Origin: Pseudoalteromonas flavipulchra NCIMB 2033 = ATCC BAA-314
GTDB taxonomy: Bacteria > Pseudomonadota > Gammaproteobacteria > Enterobacterales > Alteromonadaceae
Reading direction: 5' to 3'
Assembly: GCA_000814665.1 (NCBI GenBank)
Contig: JWIH01000020.1
Coordinates: 372,001 to 436,000 of the forward strand
DNA length: 64,000 bases
Positions 17,920 to 27,696 of the stretch are shown here, piece by piece. The translations under genes and the position numbers were made by a program. The notes below the pieces were generated by a model, which ran no database searches, was not told where the DNA came from, and saw only the letters and a program-made list of their open reading frames with translations. Positions within the stretch are counted from its first letter, which is position 1. Each line of letters opens with the position of its first letter.

Positions 17920-19059
17920 ATGGTTAATCAATCTCAGACTTCAGCATCAGCTAAACTTTTTAACTGGCTGTCAATCGTATTACTTGTTTACTTAGTCTTA
18001 GTCGCAGTTGGCACTGTGAGTGGCGGTTTTAAATTGGCCTCAGGTGGAAGTGAAGGCGCGAAGGAAATCTTCGCATTTGCAACCAATCCAATCGTCGCCC
18101 TACTCTTAGGGGCTTTAGCAACTGCATTGGTGCAGTCCTCTTCAACGGTGACTTCTGTTATTGTTGGTCTCGTTGCTGGTGGATTACCTATTAGTATCGC
18201 AATTCCTATGGTGATGGGCGCAAATATTGGTACGACTATTACCAACACACTCGTTTCTATCGGCCACATTCGTAGTAAAGAAGAGTTTAGAAGAGCGTTT
18301 GCCGCATCCACCGTACATGACTTCTTTAATTTATTAGCCGTTGCTATTTTCCTTCCTTTGGAAATCATGTTTGGCATGTTAGAGAAACTTGCGTCAGGAC
18401 TAGCCCATGTATTTGTTGGTGATGCTGACTTATCGTTAAAAAGTTACAACTTTATCAAACCACTAGTGAAACCAGCGGTTAGCGTGGTAAAAGATGGTGT
18501 TAGCTTCTTAGATTCTACAGCAGCAGGTATTGCCATGGTTATTATCGGTATCATGATGATCCTGTTCGCTGTGACTTACTTAGGTAAATTACTCAAAAAG
18601 GCGTTGGTAGGTAAAGCGAAAGAATTATTACATAGTGCGATAGGCAGAGGCCCTGTTGTAGGTATAAGCTCAGGCGCTTTAGTTACGGTAATGGTACAAT
18701 CGTCTTCGACAACAACAAGCTTGATGATCCCACTTGCTGGCAGCGGCGTATTTACCACTCGCCAGATATATCCGTTCACTTTAGGTGCAAATATAGGCAC
18801 TACAATTACCGCTTTGTTAGCGGCAACATCTATTACAGGTCCTGCTGCAGAAGTCGCATTAACGATTGCACTTGTACATGTTATGTTTAACGTTTTTGCG
18901 GTGGCACTTATTTACGGGTTACCACTGCTGAGAGAAATCCCGCTTCGTCTAGCTGAGAAGTTAGCTGAGATTGGTGCGCAGAATAAACCAGCAGCTTTGG
19001 CTTACGTATTAGGTTCGTTCTTTGTATTTCCGGGACTCATTATGCTCGCAGTACGATAA
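17920..19059 (+). CDS. Na+/phosphate symporter (NptA/PF02690 family)
   Basis: Inner-membrane sodium-phosphate cotransporter, about 379 residues from the chosen ATG at 17920, which has a purine-rich AAGAG upstream; an ATG 30 bases earlier is possible. It has two inverted Na/Pi repeats with the family motif QSSS twice: ALVQSSSTVTSVIVGLVAGG (about 66-85) and VMVQSSSTTTSLMIPLAGSG (about 255-274). Each is followed by GANIGTTIT. About eight to ten membrane segments. A Pho box lies upstream and a strong terminator follows, so it is a single-gene unit probably induced by phosphate limitation. Confidence 0.91.
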   Translation: MVNQSQTSASAKLFNWLSIVLLVYLVLVAVGTVSGGFKLASGGSEGAKEIFAFATNPIVALLLGALATALVQSSSTVTSVIVGLVAGGLPISIAIPMVMGANIGTTITNTLVSIGHIRSKEEFRRAFAASTVHDFFNLLAVAIFLPLEIMFGMLEKLASGLAHVFVGDADLSLKSYNFIKPLVKPAVSVVKDGVSFLDSTAAGIAMVIIGIMMILFAVTYLGKLLKKALVGKAKELLHSAIGRGPVVGISSGALVTVMVQSSSTTTSLMIPLAGSGVFTTRQIYPFTLGANIGTTITALLAATSITGPAAEVALTIALVHVMFNVFAVALIYGLPLLREIPLRLAEKLAEIGAQNKPAALAYVLGSFFVFPGLIMLAVR

Positions 19060-19083
19060 ATAAAACGAACAAAGAATGCATTT

Positions 19084-19115
19084 AAAGCTCGGTATTGCCG
19101 AGCTTTGACTTTTTT
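19084..19115 (+). terminator. Rho-independent terminator after the Na/Pi symporter
   Basis: A 9-bp perfect stem AAAGCTCGG / CCGAGCTTT with a five-base loop, then GAC and six T residues. Confidence 0.9.
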
Positions 19116-19195
19116 AGCCTTTGGTTGGTAAGTCATAATTCTGTAATCTAGCTTTGAGATAATTAACATTGTCTTGTAAATAACGAAAGAAAGTA

Positions 19196-19675
19196 ATGAG
19201 TAGCAAACCTGGTATTTTTAGTTTTAATGCAGCACAGATCACAAGTTCTATGAGGGGACAGTACCGTGCTGTTCAACCCTATGAGAAACTTAGTCTGCAA
19301 CCAGGTGAGCAAGGACTTTCTTTGGTGATAGAGTTGCCAATGGATGCGCGTATTGATGACCGAGTTAACGTTGTACTAACAAAGCACGGTGAGCGAAATG
19401 CGAAGTGCGAGGTCTCTTTGGTGGTTGATCCGGAGTCTTATCTCACTAAGATTGTAGAAATCAAAGTAAAGCAATCGCTTGATGCAGGTCCTTACTTTAT
19501 GCAATTGAATCTAGTGGGACTCCACGATTACCTAAAGAATGCGGCTGAGTTTGATATCATTTTGAATGAACGAATTATCGTAAGCGAGCCAGTATCTGAA
19601 GCGGTTACAACTCAGACTACTGGCTTCAAACGTATTTTTAACTCGGCGGTCAGCGCTGTATTATCCGTTTTTTAG
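19196..19675 (+). CDS. Conserved-looking hypothetical protein, 159 residues
   Basis: I do not recognise this protein. It has no signal peptide and no membrane segment. The middle (about residues 30-125) alternates hydrophobic and polar residues as in a beta-sandwich (LSLVIELPMDARIDDRVNVVLTK split by charged turns), and the C-terminus is mildly amphipathic. ATG start with a purine-rich GAAAGAAAG upstream. It is a single gene between a terminator and the convergent anmK end, with only three bases to the anmK stop. Codon use looks ordinary for the region. Confidence 0.7.
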   Translation: MSSKPGIFSFNAAQITSSMRGQYRAVQPYEKLSLQPGEQGLSLVIELPMDARIDDRVNVVLTKHGERNAKCEVSLVVDPESYLTKIVEIKVKQSLDAGPYFMQLNLVGLHDYLKNAAEFDIILNERIIVSEPVSEAVTTQTTGFKRIFNSAVSAVLSVF

Positions 19676-19678
19676 CGA

Positions 19679-20842
19679 CTATGTTGGTAATGAAATCTTA
19701 CCCATAGAAAAAGGCAGCGCATCGCTACCACCTGATACGGTTTCATTCGCAAGTAGGGCAAATAAGGCGGCCTCTTTGGCATCAGGGTTGATACCCAGTT
19801 GTGAGAAATCCTTGATTAAAACACGGTTATTCAAATAGCTTTCAATTCGCGCCATTAAAAACACATTATGAATTCCACCTCCGCTAACATATAGCTCTAA
19901 TTCAGTTGTACCAAGCTCGTTCACCGCATTTGCGACAGTGATAGCTGTGAATTCGGTCAGTGTCGTGATGATATCTTCATGATTATAATCTTTTCCGTCC
20001 AATGCATGATGCACGAAGGTTTGATTAAATAACTCTTGTCCAGTTGATTTTGGAAGTGGCATATCAAAGAATTCGTGTGACAATAAGGCTTCGAGAAATG
20101 GCAATTGAATTTTTCCACTTGACGCAATCTCACCATTTTCATCAAACGGCAGCCCTAATACGTGGCGACAATATTGGTCTACTAATGTGTTTCCTGGACC
20201 GATGTCACTACTCATACTCTGCGTTAGTGCACAATTTTTTGGCAAATAAGTAAGGTTTGAAATACCGCCAATATTGAGTAAAACCCTATCGATACTTGTG
20301 TGCGAATATAACAAATAGTCACCATATTGCACGAGAGGGGCTCCCTCATATCCTTTGGCGATATGCTTTTGTCTAAAGTCTGAGATGGTGATGATGTTCG
20401 TTTTTGCCGCAATAATATCGCCGTCAACGATCTGCAATGTGCTATTTAATTTTTCAACGTCTGCAAAGGCTTGTTTTGGACAATGGTAAAGTGTTTGTCC
20501 ATGACTCGCTATTAAATCAACAGTGTCGGCTGCGACTTGCCATTCTTTCAAAGCATTATTGATTAGACTTGCATACAACTCGCCTAGCCACGCATTTAAT
20601 TGACATAACGTTTTAAGACTTACCTGTGATTTAGACGCATGATCACTGAGAAGCTGCTTTTGCGAAGAGTCGTATTCTATCGTGGTAAATTGTTCGACTG
20701 TTAGCTGTGTTCTTTTCCCAGCACCTTCAATTTTACATAACGCAATATCTAATCCATCCAATGAGGTACCGCTCATAAGTCCGACTATATATTTGGTCTT
20801 TTTTTCCGCGATTGTGGCGAGTTTAATAATATCTGTTTTCAT
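19679..20842 (-). CDS. anmK: Anhydro-N-acetylmuramic acid kinase
   Basis: Cytoplasmic kinase of the peptidoglycan-recycling pathway. It cleaves the 1,6-anhydro ring of anhMurNAc and phosphorylates it to MurNAc 6-phosphate. 387 residues. The N-terminal MSGTSLDGLDIALC (about 24-37) is the family signature; ASHGQTLYHCP, NIGGISNLTYLP and DIGPGNTLVDQY are also conserved. The ATG directly follows the recQ stop (TAAATG), so the gene is translationally coupled to recQ. The usual partner murQ is not adjacent. Confidence 0.93.
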   Translation of the reverse strand: MKTDIIKLATIAEKKTKYIVGLMSGTSLDGLDIALCKIEGAGKRTQLTVEQFTTIEYDSSQKQLLSDHASKSQVSLKTLCQLNAWLGELYASLINNALKEWQVAADTVDLIASHGQTLYHCPKQAFADVEKLNSTLQIVDGDIIAAKTNIITISDFRQKHIAKGYEGAPLVQYGDYLLYSHTSIDRVLLNIGGISNLTYLPKNCALTQSMSSDIGPGNTLVDQYCRHVLGLPFDENGEIASSGKIQLPFLEALLSHEFFDMPLPKSTGQELFNQTFVHHALDGKDYNHEDIITTLTEFTAITVANAVNELGTTELELYVSGGGIHNVFLMARIESYLNNRVLIKDFSQLGINPDAKEAALFALLANETVSGGSDALPFSMGKISLPT

Positions 20843-22777
20843 TTATAATGCGCGCTCCATGATCAATGCTTTTGCCTGTTCATACTTTACGCCGGACAAG
20901 CTGCCAAATCCTTCAAGTTGTCTGAATTTATATTTAGTAAAATAGGGGCAATTTAAGCCTAGTAAAAACAACGTTTTGAGGTGAGTAGAAAAATTTACGC
21001 CGCGTTGCGATGCAAACTGCGAAGCGTCTCTTAAAATATTTCGTGTTGTTTCAATATCTAATTCCCGGCTCTCTTGTGCATTGACGATCAAATGCTTACC
21101 GCTGCAGACCCCGCAGTGACCGCATTGTTCTGGTGCGTGCATATCGCCGAAGTAGCTGGCAAGCGCTTTGTGATAGCATGAAGTTAGCTGGAAAAATTTG
21201 AGTAAATGTCTTAGCCGTGCAAGTTCGCCTTGCTCTTTAATTTGTGATTGCTGGTAGAAAGACTCAACCAGTTCATTAATGTTAACTTGTTGGATAGGCT
21301 TAGAATAAACCGACGTATATTTAGCGACTTTTACATCAATCAGTTGTTGGTTTTGCAAATACTCAACGACTTCTTGGGCTTTAGCCTGTGGGATGTTTTG
21401 TTCGCTTAATGCTTGATGTGAAAGTAATCCCCATTTCTTTTTGAATTCAAAACACGCGAATAGCTGAGTCAAAAACAGTTGCCGCTCAGGCGAGTACTTG
21501 GCTAATATTTTATCTTTGTCTTGGCTGAATGCGATGCTTAGCTCTGCAAAATAGCTGTAGTTTACTTGTAAGTAACCTTGCAGTTCGAGCTGGACAATAA
21601 GTGTTTTTAGTACCAATTGATTAATATTGGTTTTATAGGCGAGATCGTATTCATTGAGGTGAAAATCTTTAGCTGGATCACCGAAAAGTTCATTAAAAAG
21701 CAGCGTTAATGACTCTCGCTCTAATGCACTGGCATAAACGAAGTTCTCTAATGTGGCAATTTTTTCATTATTAATTAAAGCAACGCAATGTGCATTCTCG
21801 CCATCTCTGCCTGCCCTACCCACTTCTTGGCTATATCCCTCAATAGATTTTGGCATATCATAATGTAGTACCCAGCGAACATCGGGTTTGTCTACCCCCA
21901 TACCAAATGCAATGGTAGCTACAACGATAAGATTAGCTTTCGCTAGAAAATCTGCTTGAATTTGGGCCTTTTTCTCGCTCTGCAATGATGCATGAAAAGC
22001 TTCTGCAGGAAAGCCACAAGCAGTTATCATTTTTGCTACTTCTTCTGCTTGCTTTTGCTGCGTGACATAAACGATACCAGCGCCTTTTGCCTTTTTTAAA
22101 AAGGCGAGTAAATATTCGTCTTTTTGAGATTCGCTAATATGCGCCGCACTTAAGAATAGATTCTTCCTGTAAAATCCCGTTCTAATGATATTTTGATCGG
22201 ATACATCGAATTTACCCGCCATATCGCGTGCAACTTTATTTGTTGCTGTCGCGGTGAGTAATAGCACTTGGTTGATACCAAGTTCATGGCGATATTTGGC
22301 CACTTTTAGGTAATCTGGCCTGAAATTATGTCCCCACTCAGAAATACAATGCGCCTCATCAATGACAAGAAAAGAGATATTGCTTTGTGATAACAAGGTA
22401 CGTGCTTTTTGGCTATTAAGCCGCTCGACTGATATAAAGAGGACTTTAAGTGCATTGTCTCGCACCGCATTTTCTATGCGCAACGTTTCCTCTTTGCTTT
22501 GAGTACTGTCAAGACAAGCAGTCGCAACGCCTTTACTTTGTAGGTAATCTCGTTGCTCGTGCATTAGTGCTAATAGTGGTGAAACGACTAAGCACATCCC
22601 TTGCTTCAATATTGCTGGTAACTGATAACACAACGACTTGCCTGCACCAGTTGCAAAAATAGCGATTGCACTTTGGCCTTGAAGTATAGATTCAATGACT
22701 TCCGATTGCCCCGAGCGAAGTGTCGTATGTCCAAATGTACTTTGTAGTGTTTGAAAGAGTTGCTGCTGTTGAGTCAT
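20843..22777 (-). CDS. recQ: RecQ-type ATP-dependent DNA helicase
   Basis: 3'-5' superfamily 2 DNA helicase for recombination and repair, 644 residues. Motif I is FATGAGKSLCYQLPAI, motif II VIDEAHCISEWGHNFRPDY (DEAH), and motif VI SQEVGRAGRDGE. The zinc-binding region C...CGHCGVCSGKH (about residues 536-547) and a winged-helix RQC region follow. No clear HRDC domain is seen, though the last 25 residues (LEGFGSLSGVKYEQAKAL) resemble a helix-hairpin segment. Its start overlaps the stop of the upstream SBP gene by four bases (ATGA). Operon order is SBP-recQ-anmK. Confidence 0.92.
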   Translation of the reverse strand: MTQQQQLFQTLQSTFGHTTLRSGQSEVIESILQGQSAIAIFATGAGKSLCYQLPAILKQGMCLVVSPLLALMHEQRDYLQSKGVATACLDSTQSKEETLRIENAVRDNALKVLFISVERLNSQKARTLLSQSNISFLVIDEAHCISEWGHNFRPDYLKVAKYRHELGINQVLLLTATATNKVARDMAGKFDVSDQNIIRTGFYRKNLFLSAAHISESQKDEYLLAFLKKAKGAGIVYVTQQKQAEEVAKMITACGFPAEAFHASLQSEKKAQIQADFLAKANLIVVATIAFGMGVDKPDVRWVLHYDMPKSIEGYSQEVGRAGRDGENAHCVALINNEKIATLENFVYASALERESLTLLFNELFGDPAKDFHLNEYDLAYKTNINQLVLKTLIVQLELQGYLQVNYSYFAELSIAFSQDKDKILAKYSPERQLFLTQLFACFEFKKKWGLLSHQALSEQNIPQAKAQEVVEYLQNQQLIDVKVAKYTSVYSKPIQQVNINELVESFYQQSQIKEQGELARLRHLLKFFQLTSCYHKALASYFGDMHAPEQCGHCGVCSGKHLIVNAQESRELDIETTRNILRDASQFASQRGVNFSTHLKTLFLLGLNCPYFTKYKFRQLEGFGSLSGVKYEQAKALIMERAL

Positions 22778-23535
22778 CCTGAATCTTTTCTATATTTTTC
22801 TGAGATATTCGCTATTGTGCCATTTAAATTGGTGATTGCTTCATTAACGCGCTCAATGTCACTACGCTTAAATGCATGACGTCCAAGCATAAAATGTATA
22901 GCGTTATCGTTAACTACATAAGGGTGTAGCTGAATGCTTTGGTAGCCTAGCTTGTTGATATAGTAGTAGCCTGCGTCCTCATCTTCAATCAGAAAATCGA
23001 CGCGGTTTTTAGCCACCATTTCTATTCGTCTGTCTAAGCTCGCGATTTCAAACAACCGCCGGTCGTACCAATCGATTTTTTTTATTTGTTTCACTTCCTC
23101 ACCGTAGTAGGCTCCAGGATTGGCCGTGAATGTATAGCCTGCAGAAAACAACTCGATTAAGTTGCTATCGAGATCTATTTCCTTGTTAGCAAACAAGCGC
23201 ATTTTTTCACGCCGATATGGCGAGGAGAAGTAAGCGATTTTTGCTCTATCAACGCTAAAACTTGCGGATGGCAGGACATCAATTAAGCCCTTTTCTAGCT
23301 CAGTGATCCCACGAGCCGATGAAGGAAGCTGAATGAACTCGATACAAAACCCTGCTCGTTCAAAAACTGCTCTAGTGATATCTACGTCTATGCCGTAAGG
23401 ACGAGTGCCATACATAACAAAAGGCGGCCAGCTAGAGCCAATGCCGATTTTTAGGGATGGCTGATCCGCGCAGTCGGACGCGTAGCTTTTTGGAAAAACT
23501 AAAACGAATAATAAAACGGATAGACGAATAAGCAC
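22774..23535 (-). CDS. Periplasmic solute-binding protein, SBP_bac_3 family
   Basis: Periplasmic binding protein of 253 residues with a signal peptide (ends near SYA-SD) and the type 3 pattern (LKIGIGSSWPPFVMYG, YGIDVDITRAVFERAG, GLIDVLPSASFSVDRAKIAYFSSPY). Such proteins bind amino acids or related solutes. Start is GTG. No ABC permease or ATPase gene is next to it; it heads an operon with recQ, which overlaps it by four bases. It may be an orphan amino-acid-binding protein of the kind common in marine gammaproteobacteria. Ligand unknown. Confidence 0.85.
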   Translation of the reverse strand: MLIRLSVLLFVLVFPKSYASDCADQPSLKIGIGSSWPPFVMYGTRPYGIDVDITRAVFERAGFCIEFIQLPSSARGITELEKGLIDVLPSASFSVDRAKIAYFSSPYRREKMRLFANKEIDLDSNLIELFSAGYTFTANPGAYYGEEVKQIKKIDWYDRRLFEIASLDRRIEMVAKNRVDFLIEDEDAGYYYINKLGYQSIQLHPYVVNDNAIHFMLGRHAFKRSDIERVNEAITNLNGTIANISEKYRKDSG

Positions 23536-23660
23536 TGCCAGAACTTATGACTCTTTTATGAAGTTCATTATGTCATTATGAAAGACCAAGCAGAAAAAGA
23601 AAGAAGAAATTGGTGATAAAAGCCAGATAATGGGTAACTTTATGTTTATGTGAATAAAAA

Positions 23661-23683
23661 ATGAGCTTGACTGGCAAGCTCAT
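23661..23683 (-). terminator. Rho-independent terminator of the chitinolysis cluster
   Basis: A 9-bp stem ATGAGCTTG / CAAGCTCAT with a five-base loop, followed on the minus strand by five T residues. It lies 19 bases beyond the last gene of the cluster. Confidence 0.85.
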
Positions 23684-23701
23684 TAATTGGGGATGGTTAG
23701 A

Positions 23702-26170
23702 TTAGTTAGTTACTGCCTTCCATACATCAGCGGTTCCAGGTTCTTCACCTTGAGTCCACCATTTTGCTTCAAAGACATTGCCGTTATGAATTACTCGGTC
23801 GCCACCGACATATACTGTAGAGCGATCCCAAGTCGGGTATTGGGCGCCACCGTCTTTAATCGTAACATTAAATGTTGTATCAACAGCGTTCACCCCGTCT
23901 GATACGGTAACAGTTACTGGGACGGTTGTGTCGACAGTGACATTTGCAGCAGTAATAGTCGCTGAGCTACCATTTGCTACTACGCTCAGCTCGGCTGGTG
24001 CACTCCAGCTATAGCTAAGCGCTGCGCCTTCAGGGTCAGTTGCTGACACATTGACAGTAGCCGAGGCCCCTTCATTAACCGAAATATCTGAAACCGGTGT
24101 AACGACAGGCGCTGCATTTGCACCTTCTGGGTTTACAACAACAACGATTGTTTTGGTTGTTGATAACACGCCATCATTGACCGTTACAGTCAAGTCGTAG
24201 CTTGTCTGTTGATTGACTGAAGGCGCGGTTACAGCGACAGCTGCGGTGTTGTTAGCAGATAAAGCCAAACCAGGCGCAGCAACCCATGAATAGGTTAATG
24301 GATCATTGTCTAAATCGCTTGCTTGCGCATCGACATTCACAACCTGACCTGAGGTCACATTGATTGGTCCAGAAACTCCGATAGAAGGTGCACGATTAGG
24401 GATCTCACCTGCTGTAAGGCCATCATACATTGCATTGAGAATGTCGCCATTATCAGCGTCAATTTCCCAACCAAATAAACCAGCCAGTTGATGAGTGTTT
24501 GCATACTGACCTTTTGCGATAACGCTGCGTGGGCTATCGTAAGTGATGAGTTTACCGTTACTTCTGTTCCAAACATATGCTGCTTGTGCTTGCTCATCGT
24601 AGCCTACTTCATAACCATTAACACCTGAACCACCTTGGCCTACAGCGTTCGCTGCAATTGCTTTATAATCCATAATGCCTGGTTCCCACACGCCTTCAGA
24701 GGTGGAACCTGTCAATGGGCCATTGCCCGGCGCCGTCATCGGATTACCAGGAATGGTTGCATTTGCATCTAGCACACCTTCCCAGCCGCGGCCGTACATC
24801 GCAACGCCCATAACGAGCTTAGAGGGCTGCACACCTTGTTGAAGTAGCAATTGAATTGCATGGTCGCCAGTATATGCCGGGCCTTTGCGTGGCACACCAT
24901 TGTCGTCAACGCCTGTCCCATTACATTCATCAGTACTGAGATGAGAGCCACAGTAGATACCGGTTTGATGACCCGTTTCATTGTTCCAAGCGCCATAGAA
25001 GTCATAGGTCATCGCAAAGATATAGTCCATATACTGCTGAGCAGCTTGGTAATCTACATCTTCAATCTTGTCATAACCTGCACCTATTGCAGAAGTGAGC
25101 TCATATTGACGGCCGGTTTCAGCTTCTAACTCATCTAGCATTGCACGAAGCTCTTGCATTAGCGCCACATAGGCTGGACCGTCGTTAATTGGATCGCCTA
25201 AATCTGGATTTGGACCATCACCACCTGGGAATTCCCAGTCGATATCTACACCGTCATAAAACTTCCACGTTTTAAGGAATTGTTTTACAGACGCAACGAA
25301 AGTGTCGCGGTTTGCTTTATTTGTAAAGCCATGGAATGGATCAGATAGCGTCCAACCACCTACTGAAGGCAGAATTTTAAGGTCCGGATAACGTTGTTTT
25401 AGCGCCATTAATTGAGAATAAACACCGCGAATAGGATCCTTTGCATCCACCCCTGGCATAGATTTTTGCACTGCAGCCCAAGGGTCGTGAATGACGACTT
25501 CATAATCTTGAGAGTCAGCACATGCAGTTTGAAGCGCTCTCCAACTATTACCATTTTCGATGGATTTTAGCGACTCGTTAGGACCACAAATCGGAATAAA
25601 GCCATATAAAATGTGCGATAGGTTATGAGCTGGGATCTTAGTTACGTCGTAATTACGGCCATAAATGCCCCATTCAACGAAATAAGCACCCGTTACACGG
25701 CCTGGTATTGTACCGTTATTACGGTTGTTCGGATCTACATTCATAGGAAGTGGCGCTAGATGTGCACCGTCAGTGTCGGCAATGACGATTTCTTTCCCTG
25801 CGCTTCTTGCACATACGGTACCTTCACACAGTTCTAAATAAAGCTGATGGCGACCCGATTTAGTGTAGGGGAATTGTACTACTCCGCTTTTAGTACCAGC
25901 TGCAAGCGTACCTTGGTTCACGAGTAGATCATCAAAATATACTTTATAGTTATCACCGCCAGAGCCACTCCAAGCATTCCATTTGATGCTAATATCGACA
26001 ACATCTTTGGCTTTTACCAGTTGCTTGTATGAGCCAAGCCCATCGACGTTAACTTCTACGAACGAATACTGTTGTGGCTGCCAATCTAATGTTGGTGTAG
26101 AAGGGGCTGCAAGTGCCCCGCCACTCAGTAAGGCAAGTCCTATATAGCTGGTTATTTTATTAAGTTTCAT
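23702..26170 (-). CDS. Secreted GH18 chitinase, ChiA-like, with PKD-type domains and CBM5/12
   Basis: Endo/exo-acting chitinase exported by a signal peptide (MKLNKITSYIGLALLSGGALA). About 822 residues from ATG 26170 (GAAGA upstream); a longer start at 26206 would spoil the signal peptide. Order: ChiA-type N-terminal Ig-like domain (about 25-130), GH18 barrel (about 155-580) with the catalytic DGVDIDWEFPGG (about 305-316, acid Glu), two PKD/cadherin-like Ig domains (about 590-770), and a C-terminal CBM5/12 chitin-binding domain with AKWWTQGEEPG. It is the third gene of the cluster. Confidence 0.93.
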   Translation of the reverse strand: MKLNKITSYIGLALLSGGALAAPSTPTLDWQPQQYSFVEVNVDGLGSYKQLVKAKDVVDISIKWNAWSGSGGDNYKVYFDDLLVNQGTLAAGTKSGVVQFPYTKSGRHQLYLELCEGTVCARSAGKEIVIADTDGAHLAPLPMNVDPNNRNNGTIPGRVTGAYFVEWGIYGRNYDVTKIPAHNLSHILYGFIPICGPNESLKSIENGNSWRALQTACADSQDYEVVIHDPWAAVQKSMPGVDAKDPIRGVYSQLMALKQRYPDLKILPSVGGWTLSDPFHGFTNKANRDTFVASVKQFLKTWKFYDGVDIDWEFPGGDGPNPDLGDPINDGPAYVALMQELRAMLDELEAETGRQYELTSAIGAGYDKIEDVDYQAAQQYMDYIFAMTYDFYGAWNNETGHQTGIYCGSHLSTDECNGTGVDDNGVPRKGPAYTGDHAIQLLLQQGVQPSKLVMGVAMYGRGWEGVLDANATIPGNPMTAPGNGPLTGSTSEGVWEPGIMDYKAIAANAVGQGGSGVNGYEVGYDEQAQAAYVWNRSNGKLITYDSPRSVIAKGQYANTHQLAGLFGWEIDADNGDILNAMYDGLTAGEIPNRAPSIGVSGPINVTSGQVVNVDAQASDLDNDPLTYSWVAAPGLALSANNTAAVAVTAPSVNQQTSYDLTVTVNDGVLSTTKTIVVVVNPEGANAAPVVTPVSDISVNEGASATVNVSATDPEGAALSYSWSAPAELSVVANGSSATITAANVTVDTTVPVTVTVSDGVNAVDTTFNVTIKDGGAQYPTWDRSTVYVGGDRVIHNGNVFEAKWWTQGEEPGTADVWKAVTN

Positions 26171-26200
26171 ATCTTCAACCTTATTGTAGTTACATGTTGT

Positions 26201-26217
26201 ACCCAATTAATTTGGGT
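26201..26217. repeat. Intergenic hairpin between LPMO and chitinase genes
   Basis: ACCCAA and TTGGGT form a 6-bp stem with a five-base loop, between the LPMO stop and the next gene. It has no T-run in the direction of transcription, so it is more likely an mRNA-stability or processing element than a terminator. Confidence 0.35.
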
Positions 26218-26222
26218 TTTCT

Positions 26223-27650
26223 TTAAATTGCTTTCCAAACATCGGATGCGCCGGGCTCTTCTCCCTGAGTCCACCACTTGGCCTCATACACCTTCTGTTG
26301 ATGCGTTACTCTGTCGCCTGCAACATAGGTAGTTGTTCTATTCCAAGCTGGGTATTGATTATTGGTGCTATCTTGAACGGTAATTGAGAAACTTACGGTC
26401 GTGCTTGCTTTGCCATCGGTGACATTAAGTTCAGCCTGAAAGGTTTGATCAGCCGTCACTTCAGGTGTTGAGATGGAAATCGTGTCACCTTCGCCACTAA
26501 AGCTAAGCGGTGCAGGAATACTCCAAATGAATGTCAGTGGGTCATTTTGGTCGTCAAACGCATGAGCATGCACTGTCGCTTGGCTATTTTCTGCGATGCT
26601 TTGGTTAGAAATTGGATTCACCGTAGGAGCGGTGTTGTCACCCCCTTTTACAACGCTAAGATTGCTGGTGTAAGCGGCATGCGGCAAAAATACTTCGTTT
26701 GCTAATAAGGCGTTTGCATCAAACGCAATTGAACCATCCGGTTGCTTAACACCAATGTTGACCTTATTTCCGTAATTGCTATTAAGATAAAGAGCCAACT
26801 CAGCTTGCCATGTTGATGCATTAGTGGAGGTTACATTCAAGTTATGGCTAATTAATTCATTTCCAGATTGGTCAAACGTCCTAAACCACACGCTATCACC
26901 GACTTTAGCATCTTGCCCTTGCTTTAAGAAATAGCCGCTGCTCACCCATTCTGGTGGCGTGCCTGTTGAGGTTATTGTGATATCAGAACAATTGTAAAAT
27001 CCCTCTCCTGCGACATCAAACCGCTGCCAACGGGTATATAAAACTGCATTGCCCTCACGGCCTTGCGGTATATCTATTTCCATTTTATAGAAGCGTTTAC
27101 CTTCAGGATCCACAACGAAATCAATATTGCCAAATTCATTAATAAGCTCTAAATCATTCCAAGTCAGAGGAGATGTATCGCCATCGTAGTTTGGCTTTGA
27201 CAGGAAAAACTGCCAAAAACTGGGATTATGAGGTGTTGTCGCCCTAAAGCTAATGGCAAGTTTATTTTTAGCGTTTGGCTCTACAACTGTACGCTGCCAG
27301 TGTGGTGAAACAACACTTATGCCACTTTTGTTTGGGTCACCAGCTGAGCAAAGCGTACCATTGGGGATATTCGCTTTTACTGCCTCTAGGTTATTGTAGT
27401 CAGCGGTATTGGTCGAAAATTCATGCTCTTGTACAAACTGAAAGTGGCCTGAGTCTAGAAAAGCTGCTCGACACGCTAGGTTTGGGATATTTGAGCCATC
27501 ATCCGGCCACCAATAGCCTCCTTGCGCTTGACAGATTGCTTGCCTTGCTTTGGGAAAGTCCATAAAACCATGAGCTGAAACTGCGCTTGAAAGCAAAGCT
27601 GAGGTTGCGCCAAAAAGACCAAGCGCATATTTACGGTGTAAACTATTCAT
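26223..27650 (-). CDS. AA10 lytic polysaccharide monooxygenase with Ig-like domain and CBM5/12
   Basis: Secreted copper enzyme that oxidatively cuts crystalline chitin and helps the chitinases. About 475 residues from ATG 27650 (AAAGGCG upstream). The signal peptide ends VSA-H, so the mature protein begins with His27, the first copper-brace ligand; the second His lies in TPHNPSFWQFFLS (about residue 140). An AA10 catalytic domain (27-220) is followed by a GbpA-like domain (about 235-335), a PKD-like domain (about 345-430) and a CBM5/12 module with AKWWTQGEEPG almost identical to that of the chitinase at 23702. Confidence 0.92.
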   Translation of the reverse strand: MNSLHRKYALGLFGATSALLSSAVSAHGFMDFPKARQAICQAQGGYWWPDDGSNIPNLACRAAFLDSGHFQFVQEHEFSTNTADYNNLEAVKANIPNGTLCSAGDPNKSGISVVSPHWQRTVVEPNAKNKLAISFRATTPHNPSFWQFFLSKPNYDGDTSPLTWNDLELINEFGNIDFVVDPEGKRFYKMEIDIPQGREGNAVLYTRWQRFDVAGEGFYNCSDITITSTGTPPEWVSSGYFLKQGQDAKVGDSVWFRTFDQSGNELISHNLNVTSTNASTWQAELALYLNSNYGNKVNIGVKQPDGSIAFDANALLANEVFLPHAAYTSNLSVVKGGDNTAPTVNPISNQSIAENSQATVHAHAFDDQNDPLTFIWSIPAPLSFSGEGDTISISTPEVTADQTFQAELNVTDGKASTTVSFSITVQDSTNNQYPAWNRTTTYVAGDRVTHQQKVYEAKWWTQGEEPGASDVWKAI

Positions 27651-27670
27651 GCTTATTCGCCTTTTATAAA

Positions 27671-27687
27671 GGGGAGCAAAGCTCCCC
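27671..27687 (-). terminator. Intercistronic GC hairpin between chitinase and LPMO genes
   Basis: A 7-bp GC-rich stem GGGGAGC / GCTCCCC with an AAA loop, followed on the minus strand by a T-rich stretch, sits between the first and second genes of the cluster. It may be a leaky terminator or a processing hairpin that sets the ratio of the two products. Confidence 0.6.
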
Positions 27688-27696
27688 ATTTATTAT

